From contig JAISMQ010000046.1 of assembly GCA_031276685.1 (NCBI GenBank), forward strand, positions 1 to 7,997: 7,997 nucleotides of DNA, read 5' to 3'. The notes below the pieces were generated by a model. It saw only the letters and a program-made list of their open reading frames with translations. It ran no database searches and was not told where the DNA came from. Below, in pieces: positions 1 to 7,997 of this stretch. The position numbers and the translations under genes are program-made. This DNA is from Treponema sp. (GTDB taxonomy: Bacteria; Spirochaetota; Spirochaetia; Treponematales; Breznakiellaceae). Position 1 is the first letter of the stretch, and each line of letters opens with the position of its first letter.

Positions 1-518
1 TGTATTGCCTTTATTAACGCATCGTAATTATATAAAGGCTCCCCTATACCCATAAAAACAATTCTGTTTATGGTTTCCTTTAGAAAAATGACTTGTTGTA
101 CTATTTCAGATGCAGTCAGATTTCTTATTAACCCGTTTTTCCCGGACTCACAAAAAATACACTGTACCGGACATCCAACCTGCTTACTTACGCAGGCGGT
201 CATTCCGGTATTCCGTCTTATGCAAACGGTTTCTACAAATTTATCATCGGATAATTCAAAGATGTATTTTTTTGTATTTTCATCTGTAATTACATCCTTT
301 ATTCGGATTGTACGGGCTTTTTCTCGTAAACCATTTTTGTATAGGAACGAATATAATACCTTGGATTCATGCTCCCCAATAACGGCATTAATTTCGTCAT
401 AGGTAAACCCGAAAGGATCGTTGATAACGTCAACAATTGAACAACTGTTTCCATGAATGTTTTTCACAATTAACCCCGGAATAAAAAGACATGCCACTCC
501 CGTCAATGGAAACTCCAT
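1..518 (-). CDS. rlmN: RlmN/Cfr-family radical-SAM 23S rRNA adenine methyltransferase, 5' part (cut by left edge)
   Basis: The minus-strand frame is open from an ATG at 518-516 to the window edge: 172 codons, with the C-terminus missing. Family members methylate an adenine (A2503, C2 for RlmN or C8 for Cfr) of 23S rRNA in the cytoplasm. The visible signature is CxxxCxxC (C-P-V-Q-C-I-F-C, residues 116-123), which binds the 4Fe-4S cluster. Cys109 lies seven residues earlier in a CVSKQVGC block and matches E. coli RlmN Cys118, which resolves the enzyme-RNA adduct. GIGEP (157-161) is the SAM-binding glycine motif, and the SGKNGLIRNLTASEI block also fits the family. The second catalytic cysteine would lie off the window. 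The start is uncertain: the ATG has no good ribosome-binding site and adds a hydrophobic stretch, while a GTG at 467-465 (M-K-N-I-H-G-N) is a fair alternative behind CCGGGG. The N-terminal region looks more compact than in typical RlmN. RlmN and Cfr cannot be told apart from this part. The base composition is far more AT-rich than the genes to the right. Confidence 0.88.
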   Translation of the reverse strand, partial: MEFPLTGVACLFIPGLIVKNIHGNSCSIVDVINDPFGFTYDEINAVIGEHESKVLYSFLYKNGLREKARTIRIKDVITDENTKKYIFELSDDKFVETVCIRRNTGMTACVSKQVGCPVQCIFCESGKNGLIRNLTASEIVQQVIFLKETINRIVFMGIGEPLYNYDALIKAI

Positions 519-521
519 TGA
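503..521 (-). promoter_or_regulatory. Hairpin over the candidate ATG start of the rRNA methyltransferase gene
   Basis: On the minus strand, TCAATGGA and TCCATTGA form a perfect 8-bp stem around a 3-base loop (GTT). The candidate start codon ATG (518-516) lies inside the 5' arm. In the mRNA this would hide the start codon or, if the downstream GTG at 467 is the real start, form a leader stem-loop. The hairpin is seen directly; a regulatory role is inferred. Confidence 0.45.
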
Positions 522-581
522 AGTTCTTGAGAAATGGCTTTACTGGTTAACTATAAAAAACAAAATTTCATGTTATTTTCT

Positions 582-611
582 TTAATACCATACATTAGTC
601 AATTTTGTCAA
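582..611 (-). promoter_or_regulatory. Sigma70-type promoter for the rRNA methyltransferase gene
   Basis: The minus strand carries a consensus -35 TTGACA (611-606), an 18-bp spacer, and a -10 TATTAA (587-582) preceded by TGG, which gives an extended -10 (TGn). Transcription would start near 575. That leaves a leader of about 57 bases to the ATG at 518, or about 108 bases to the GTG at 467. Confidence 0.6.
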
Positions 612-649
612 CTATTTTTCCAGCAAGATTTAGGGCGGCCGGGGTAACG

Positions 650-675
650 GAATTTTGCGAAATTCTTGTAAATTC
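650..675. promoter_or_regulatory. Candidate operator: three half-sites at 10-bp period
   Basis: GAATTT (650-655), four bases, AAATTC (660-665), four bases, AAATTC (670-675). The first two form a perfect inverted repeat and the third repeats the right arm. The 10-bp period places all three on one face of the helix. The site ends 12 bp before the -35 of the deoR promoter and lies between the two divergent promoters. Autoregulation by the DeoR protein is the simplest reading, but the binding protein is not shown by the sequence. Confidence 0.4.
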
Positions 676-687
676 CCTTTGTTTCTC

Positions 688-716
688 TTGCGATAACTTT
701 TTAATTGAGGTATAAT
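688..716 (+). promoter_or_regulatory. Sigma70-type promoter for the deoR-led operon
   Basis: The -35 is TTGCGA (688-693, four of six consensus bases) and the -10 is a perfect TATAAT (711-716), with an ideal 17-bp spacer. The predicted transcription start, near 723-725, is only a few bases before the deoR ATG at 728. The message would then have almost no 5' leader. Confidence 0.6.
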
Positions 717-727
717 CGAAAGCATAT

Positions 728-1525
728 ATGGAATCGGCGGCACGGGAACAGATGATTTTGGGCTCCCTTCTGGAAAAGGGCTCGATTACGGTGGCCGGTT
801 TGAGCCGCGACCTGGCTGTTTCCGAGGTGACGATACGATCGGATCTTAACAGTCTGGAGAAGCGGGGCTTCCTGAGCCGGGTTCACGGCGGCGCGGTCCC
901 TTCGATCCACCCCCACATTCTGGAGCGGCAGAACCTTAGGGTCGAGGAAAAGCAGGACATCGCCAGGGCGGCGGCGGCTCTGGTGCGGGACGGCGATACG
1001 ATCATGATCGAGGCGGGGACAACGCCGGCCCTGGTCTGCCGCTACCTGGGGGGCAGGCGCGATGTCCACGTTATCACCAACTCGGCGCTGGCCTTTGCGG
1101 CCGCCAAAAACAACCCCGCCCTAAAAATCACCCTGTGCGGCGGCGAATTCCGGAGCAGTACCGAATCCTTTGTCGGCCCTATCGCCGAAGAGACGATACG
1201 GCGCTTCAACGTCAGAATCGCCTTTGTCGGCACCGACGGGTTCGGCGTCCGGGGCATTACCACCCATCTGCTTGAAGGCGGCGAGGTTATCAAAGTGATG
1301 AAGGAGCGGGCGGGGCAGACCATCCTGCTTACGGATTCCAGCAAGTACGGGCGCGCCGGCCCGGTAACGATTATGCCGCTTTCGGAAGCGGACGGTATTA
1401 TTACGGACTGCCGGATCCCCCCGGAGGCCGCCGCCGAAATGGGGGAGCTTGTTCGTATTGTCGAGGAAAAAGACGCCGCCGTTACGCGGCTCTGGTTTAA
1501 GGGCGCCGGTAAAAAGCCCGGTTAG
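728..1525 (+). CDS. DeoR-family transcriptional regulator
   Basis: This 265-residue protein has the length and layout of DeoR/GlpR repressors. An N-terminal winged helix-turn-helix covers residues 5-57 (VAGLSRDLAVSEVTIRSDL at 22-40, then the family's RVHGGAV at 51-57). It is followed by a phosphosugar-isomerase-like sensor domain with EAGTT (95-99), the GTDGF block (168-172, followed by GITTH) and D-S-S-K-Y-G-R (203-209). Family members usually repress catabolic operons and are released by a phosphorylated sugar or similar metabolite; the ligand here is unknown. The ATG at 728 keeps the first helix whole, whereas the next ATG (752) would cut it. A GAGGT at 707-711 is too far upstream to be a good ribosome-binding site and overlaps the promoter -10, so translation may be nearly leaderless. 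It is first in the operon, 77 bases before the E2 gene, and is probably its local regulator. Confidence 0.93.
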   Translation: MESAAREQMILGSLLEKGSITVAGLSRDLAVSEVTIRSDLNSLEKRGFLSRVHGGAVPSIHPHILERQNLRVEEKQDIARAAAALVRDGDTIMIEAGTTPALVCRYLGGRRDVHVITNSALAFAAAKNNPALKITLCGGEFRSSTESFVGPIAEETIRRFNVRIAFVGTDGFGVRGITTHLLEGGEVIKVMKERAGQTILLTDSSKYGRAGPVTIMPLSEADGIITDCRIPPEAAAEMGELVRIVEEKDAAVTRLWFKGAGKKPG

Positions 1526-1558
1526 CTTTTTGCGGACCCTTGCAGTTTTAAGCGAAAA

Positions 1559-1588
1559 CGCCGTTTTTCGGCGCTTCCGTAATTTTTT
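1559..1588 (+). terminator. Weak terminator- or attenuator-like hairpin between deoR and the E2 gene
   Basis: CGCCG (1559-1563), a TTTTT loop and CGGCG (1569-1573) form a perfect 5-bp GC stem. Nine bases later comes a run of six T (1583-1588). The gap between stem and T-run is too long for a classic terminator, so partial read-through, attenuation or an mRNA-processing stem are all possible. The E2 ribosome-binding site (AGGAG, 1592-1596) follows directly. Confidence 0.3.
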
Positions 1589-1602
1589 ATGAGGAGTAGT
1601 GA

Positions 1603-3003
1603 ATGGCCAACATTCTGATCATGCCCCGGCAGGGCAATACGGTGGAATCCTGCGTTATCGGCGAATGGAAGGTGACGGAGGGCGACACGGGGGCCGCCGA
1701 CACCCCGGTATGCGTGGTGGACACCGACAAGGCGACCTTCGAGGTTCCCGCCGGGGCCGCCGGTACGGTGCTGAAGATCTTCCACCCCGCCGGAGACGAT
1801 GTTCCGGTACTCCAGCCGATTATGGCTATCGGGAACCCTGGCGAAGAAGTACCGGCGGGGGAGCAGCCTTCCGCTCCGGCCCCGTCCGGCGCGGCGCTAC
1901 CTGCGGCGGGAACGCCGCCCGTGCCGGAGGCCCCGCCCCCGGCGGGGATTCCGCCGCAGGCGGGGATTCCGCCTTTGGCGGAACAGGCTGCGGCAGCCGA
2001 AGCTCCGGCCTCCGGGCCTGTGGCGGCTTCCCCGCGGGCGAAAAGGCTGGCCTATGAGGAGGCGATAGATCTCCGCGCCCTGGGCGGCAGCGGCCCCGGC
2101 GGCAGGATCATCGCGGCGGATGTCGCGGCTGCGACAGCGGCCCGGCCGCCCCTTACCGAAGCCGCGAAGGACGAGATTCGCAGGCGCGTTGCCGCAGGGC
2201 TCCCCTCCGGCGCTGCGGGTTCGGGAATCGGCGGGCGTATCACCCTGGGCGATGTAGGCCGGGTACAGGCGGCGTCCATGGCGGCGGATGCTCCGGCCGC
2301 CCCGGACGAATACACCGACACGCCCATCAAAGGCATACGCAAAGTTATCGCCGAGCAGATGATGGCCTCCCACAATACGACTGCGGCTTTTACGCTGAAC
2401 ACTGCGGCCCCGGCGCTAAGGCTCCAGGAACTGCGGGCCCGCTTCAAGGCCGGCGACCCGGCCATCGGCCTGGGCACGATCACCGTGAACGATCTGGTTC
2501 TGTTCGCGGTGTCGCGGGTATTGCCGATCTACCCGTACATGAACGCCCACAAACTGAACGGCGTGGTGCGGACCTTTAGCGGCGTACACTTGGGCTGCGC
2601 TGTGGCGACACCCAGGGGGCTTATGGTTCCGGTTATCAGGAACGCCGACAAGCTCCGGCTTGTCCAGATTTCCCGCAAGGCGCGGGAGCTTGCCGAAGCC
2701 TGCCGGAACGGCAGCGTTTCGCCGGACGATCTTCACGGGTCAACGTTTACGGTAAGCAACCTGGGCAATACCGGCATCGAAAGTTTTACCCCGGTCATAA
2801 ATATCCCGGAGGTGTCCATACTCGGCGTCTGCGGCATACAGCCCAAACCGGCGGAAGTTTCCCCGGGGCGCTACGAGATACTCCCCCACCTGGGTTTGAG
2901 CCTTACCATCGATCACGCCGTGGTTGACGGCGCCCCGGCGGCGGAATTCCTCAAGACCCTAAGCGCGGCTATCAGGGATATTGATATGTGGATAGCGAAA
3001 TGA
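1603..3003 (+). CDS. 2-oxoacid (or acetoin) dehydrogenase complex E2, dihydrolipoamide acyltransferase
   Basis: This 466-residue core subunit moves an acyl group from E1 through a lipoyl arm to CoA. Domains in order: an N-terminal lipoyl domain (about 1-77) with the lipoylated Lys43 in V-D-T-D-K-A; an Ala/Pro-rich flexible linker (about 83-141) with a short AGIPPQ/AGIPPL repeat; a peripheral subunit-binding domain (about 142-176, S-P-R-A-K-R-L-A to GPGGRIIAADV); a second, similar segment (about 184-222, ending GSGIGGRITLGDV); and the catalytic domain (about 237-466). The catalytic motif is DHAVVDG (437-443), with His438 and Asp442; the Arg usually after the His is Ala. The ATG at 1603 has AGGAG (1592-1596) at six bases' spacing. 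The gene precedes E3 by 16 bases. Motifs do not separate pyruvate, acetoin or branched-chain substrates; the STFTVSNLGNTGIESFTP block resembles acetoin/pyruvate-type E2. Protein lipoylation must come from genes outside the window. Confidence 0.95.
   Translation: MANILIMPRQGNTVESCVIGEWKVTEGDTGAADTPVCVVDTDKATFEVPAGAAGTVLKIFHPAGDDVPVLQPIMAIGNPGEEVPAGEQPSAPAPSGAALPAAGTPPVPEAPPPAGIPPQAGIPPLAEQAAAAEAPASGPVAASPRAKRLAYEEAIDLRALGGSGPGGRIIAADVAAATAARPPLTEAAKDEIRRRVAAGLPSGAAGSGIGGRITLGDVGRVQAASMAADAPAAPDEYTDTPIKGIRKVIAEQMMASHNTTAAFTLNTAAPALRLQELRARFKAGDPAIGLGTITVNDLVLFAVSRVLPIYPYMNAHKLNGVVRTFSGVHLGCAVATPRGLMVPVIRNADKLRLVQISRKARELAEACRNGSVSPDDLHGSTFTVSNLGNTGIESFTPVINIPEVSILGVCGIQPKPAEVSPGRYEILPHLGLSLTIDHAVVDGAPAAEFLKTLSAAIRDIDMWIAK
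1941..1973 (+). repeat. Tandem 15-bp repeat in the E2 linker
   Basis: GGCGGGGATTCCGCC occurs at 1941-1955 and again at 1959-1973, an 18-bp (six-codon) period that encodes AGIPPQ then AGIPPL. Each copy is itself an inverted repeat (GGCGG/CCGCC). Such repeats in Ala/Pro linkers expand and contract by slippage without disturbing folded domains. Confidence 0.8.
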
Positions 3004-3019
3004 AACAGAAGGAGTCCCT

Positions 3020-4393
3020 ATGTATGATGTGATTGTTATCGGCGGGGGGCCGGGGGGCTACCTGGCGGCCGAGCGTCTGGGCCACCGGGGCAAGCGTGTC
3101 CTCCTGGTGGAAAAGCAGTACCTGGGCGGGACCTGCCTTAACGTGGGCTGTATCCCGACAAAGACCCTCCTCAATTCGGCGAAGCTCTACCTCCACGCCA
3201 AAGAAGGGGCCCCCTTCGGCGTCAGCGCGCCGGGGCTTTCGTTCGACATGGCGGGGATGATGGCGTGGAAAGAAAAAGTGGTGGAAACCCTGCGGGCCGG
3301 CGTGGCATCCCAGATGAAGCGCTGCAAGGTGGAAGTTGTAAACGGCACGGGGGTGCTGGAGCTAAAGGGCCCGGCCCGGGGGGTCAGGGTTGGCGGCGTC
3401 CTCCACGAGGCCCGGGCCGTTCTTGTGGCTGCGGGATCGGTACCGGCGATGCCGCCCATTCCCGGTGCGAAGGACAACCCCCGGGTTCTGGATTCAACGG
3501 GGCTCCTTTCGGTAAAGGAAGCGCCCGCACGGCTCTGCGTCATTGGCGGCGGCGTTATCGGTATAGAATTCGCCAGCCTCTTCGGCGCGCTGGGGAGCCA
3601 GGTTTCGGTGGTGGAGATGCTGGACGAGATCATCCCCCCCATGGACAAGGACCATGCGCCCCTTATGCGGCGTTCCCTAAAGAACACCGTTTTTCACCTG
3701 GGCTGCAGGGTAACCCGCATCGAAGGCGGCACGGTGTTCTTTACAACGAAGGACGGCAAAGAAGAATCGGCGGCGGCGGATACGGTGCTGATGGCGGTGG
3801 GCCGCCGGGCGGAAACTTCTTCCTGGGGCGCGAAGGAAGCGGGCCTTGACGTGACGCCCAAGGGCGTCAACGTGGACGACGCCATGCGTACCAACGTCCC
3901 CGGCGTCTGGGCCGTTGGCGATGTAAACGGCAGGAGTATGCTGGCCCATTCGGCCTACCGTATGGCGGAGGTGGCGGTGAACGGCATTTGCGCCTTTCTT
4001 GACGGCGGGAAGAGCGCGGACACTATGCGCTACAACGCCATACCCTGGGCTGTCTACAGCATTCCGGAAGCCGCAGGCGCCGGCCTGACCGAGCAGGAGG
4101 CCGCCGCGAAGGGCATCGCCGTTATAACGGCGTCCGCGCCGATGGCGGTGTCGGGCCGCTTTGTCGCCGAAAACGGGGTAACGGCGCCGGGCAGCGTAAA
4201 GGTAATTGCCGATGCGGCAAACCGGAGGATCCTCGGCGTTCAGCTGCTGGGCCCCTACGCTTCAGAAATAATCTGGGGCGCTGCGGCTCTTATCGAAATC
4301 GAAATGCGGGTATGCGATGTACGGGAGATGGTCTTCCCCCACCCTTCCGTCTGCGAAGTTATCCGCGAAGCCATTTGGAACATAAAGGAGTGA
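3020..4393 (+). CDS. lpdA: Dihydrolipoamide dehydrogenase (E3)
   Basis: This 457-residue FAD flavoprotein (family usually 460-475) reoxidises the dihydrolipoyl group of E2 and makes NADH. Visible elements: the FAD-binding GGGPGG (8-13); the redox-active disulphide Cys39/Cys44 in GGTCLNVGCIPTK (36-48); the NAD-binding GGGVIG (176-181), followed by an acidic strand end in VSVVE; the second FAD motif ending in A-V-G-D (Asp301); and the C-terminal dimerisation domain with HPSVCE (His441, Glu446), the active-site base pair of the partner subunit. No key residue is missing. The start has AAGGAG (3009-3014) five bases upstream. The stop is six bases before the E1 gene, whose ribosome-binding site lies in the last codons of this gene. 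Position between E2 and E1 shows that it is the dedicated E3 of this complex. Confidence 0.97.
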   Translation: MYDVIVIGGGPGGYLAAERLGHRGKRVLLVEKQYLGGTCLNVGCIPTKTLLNSAKLYLHAKEGAPFGVSAPGLSFDMAGMMAWKEKVVETLRAGVASQMKRCKVEVVNGTGVLELKGPARGVRVGGVLHEARAVLVAAGSVPAMPPIPGAKDNPRVLDSTGLLSVKEAPARLCVIGGGVIGIEFASLFGALGSQVSVVEMLDEIIPPMDKDHAPLMRRSLKNTVFHLGCRVTRIEGGTVFFTTKDGKEESAAADTVLMAVGRRAETSSWGAKEAGLDVTPKGVNVDDAMRTNVPGVWAVGDVNGRSMLAHSAYRMAEVAVNGICAFLDGGKSADTMRYNAIPWAVYSIPEAAGAGLTEQEAAAKGIAVITASAPMAVSGRFVAENGVTAPGSVKVIADAANRRILGVQLLGPYASEIIWGAAALIEIEMRVCDVREMVFPHPSVCEVIREAIWNIKE

Positions 4394-4399
4394 TGAAAC

Positions 4400-6855
<2,456 letters not shown>

Positions 6856-6859
<4 letters not shown>

Positions 6860-7997
6860 GCGGATACCCTGGAATTATAAACGACGCCGGGGCGGGCTGC
6901 GCGGATCGCGCTGCCGCCCTCCGGGAATTTGTCAAAGGCGGCGGCCTTGCCGCCATGCCGGATTTTACCGGGGAGATCAACAACCACATCCACACAATCT
7001 ACAGCTTTAGCCCCTATACGCCGTCCATGGCCGCCCTGAAGTCGCGGGAGGCGGGTCTTGAGGCGGCCGGTTCCGTGGATCACGATTCCTGGGCGGCGGC
7101 AGCCGAAATGCGGGAAGCCTGCGCGATTATCGGCCTGGGCTGCGTCACCGGGCTTGAATTGCGGGTAAGCCTTAAACACACCGAGTTTGCCGACCGCAAG
7201 TTCAACAGCCCCGACTCGCAGGGGATCGCTTACATAACCGTGCAGGGCGTCCCCGCCGGTTCAGAAGAGAAGGTCGGGGAATTTCTTAAACCCGTGCGCG
7301 CGGCCCGGCGGCAGCGGAACATCCGCATGACGGAGAACATTAACAGCGTGCTTGCCGCCGCAGGTCTGGGCGGCCTTGACTATGAACGCGACGTGATCCC
7401 TCTTTCCATGTACCACAAGGGCGGGAGCGTCACGGAGCGGCACCTGCTCTTCGCCCTCTCCCTCGCCCTGATACGGGAAGCGGGCCGGGGCGAAAAACTG
7501 CTGGCGTTCCTTGGGGAAAAATTCGGCATCGAGGTGGGCGGCAAAAACCGGGGCTACCTTCTGGACCCCGGCAATCCTTACTGTGCCTACGATCTCCTTG
7601 GCGTCCTTAAAAGCTCTTTCAACGACCGTATCTTTATCCAGCCCGGCAGCGATGAATGCCCCCCGGTGGAAACCGTTACGGCCTTCGCCCGGTCCATCAA
7701 CGCCGTCCCGTTCTACGCCTACCTGGGGGACATTACCGAATCGGTAACCGGCGACAAGAAGGCCGAAAAATTCGAGGACGATTACATCGACCGCCTGGTC
7801 CCCCGTCTTAAAGATCTGGGTTTCCAGGGCCTTACCTACATGCCGCCCCGGAATACGATGGCCCAGCTTATCCGGCTGCGCCGGCTCTGCGAAAAACAGG
7901 ACCTGCTCGAAATTTCCGGCGTGGACATCAACACCCCCCGGCAGGTTTTTCAGTGCCCGGAAATCCGCAAGGACGAGTTCAAATTTTTGACGGACAC
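6856..7997 (+). CDS. PHP-domain metallohydrolase of unknown substrate (cut by right edge)
   Basis: The frame is open for 380 codons to the window edge and the C-terminus is missing. The N-terminal half looks like a PHP (polymerase and histidinol phosphatase) domain, a metal-dependent phosphoesterase fold: H-I-H (44-46) in EINNHIHTIYS, DHDS (75-78) and G-L-E-L (99-102). The acidic residue that usually follows in the first motif (H-x-H-T-x-Y-S-D) is Phe51 here. Further conserved-looking blocks are HKGG (187-190) with T-E-R-H (193-196), SDEC (265-268), YLGD (289-292) with T-G-D-K-K (298-302), and DINTPRQ (357-363), which may supply later metal ligands. The family is one I recall from gut anaerobes without an assigned reaction. 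The ATG overlaps the E1 stop as ATGA, so translation is probably coupled and the protein is made in proportion to E1. No signal peptide is visible, so it should act in the cytoplasm. Confidence 0.82.

Noticed and set aside
70..402. A plus-strand open frame of 110 codons in the AT-rich region
   Set aside because: It lies antisense to the radical-SAM gene, whose CxxxCxxC and GIGEP motifs are unmistakable.
631..650. GC-rich patch in the intergenic region as a possible terminator
   Set aside because: I found no convincing stem with a T-run on either strand, and both flanking genes start here and none ends here.
1941..1973. Repeat considered as a CRISPR or mobile-element end
   Set aside because: There are only two 15-bp copies, in frame with an 18-bp period inside the E2 linker, which is explained by protein repeat structure.
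1599..2068. Plus-strand frames overlapping the start of E2 in other registers
   Set aside because: They are Arg/Gly-rich shadows of the Ala/Pro linker of E2 and have no domain of their own.

Overview
The window shows two blocks of very different composition. Bases 1 to about 620 are AT-rich (a manual count of bases 1-180 gives 64 G+C, about 36%). They hold the 5' part of a minus-strand radical-SAM rRNA methyltransferase gene of the RlmN/Cfr family, which runs off the left edge. From about 720 to the right edge the DNA is GC-rich (44 of 60 in bases 2101-2160) and all genes are on the plus strand.

The plus-strand block reads as one operon. A DeoR-family regulator (728-1525) is followed, after a 77-base gap with a small hairpin, by a 2-oxoacid dehydrogenase complex in the unusual order E2 (1603-3003), E3 (3020-4393), E1 alpha-beta fusion (4400-6859). 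A PHP-domain metallohydrolase (from 6856, cut by the right edge) follows. Spacings of 16, 6 and -4 bases after E2 imply co-transcription and translational coupling. Divergent promoter-like sequences lie between the rRNA methyltransferase and deoR, together with three evenly spaced half-sites that could be a regulator operator.

How the genes would work together: E1 decarboxylates a 2-oxoacid (or cleaves acetoin) with thiamine diphosphate, E2 carries the acyl group on a lipoyl lysine to CoA, and E3 reoxidises the lipoyl group with NAD+. The DeoR protein probably senses a phosphorylated sugar or related metabolite and controls the operon. The PHP protein is the unexplained member. Its coupling to E1 suggests that it prepares or clears a metabolite for the complex, but the sequence does not reveal the substrate.

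Organism: a bacterium, probably an anaerobic, host-associated one. The fused 819-residue E1 and the PHP family resemble proteins I recall from gut Firmicutes and treponeme-like spirochaetes. I lean weakly to a GC-rich treponeme-like spirochaete, but no rRNA or other marker in the window settles it. I saw no tRNA, rRNA, CRISPR array, insertion sequence or phage gene.
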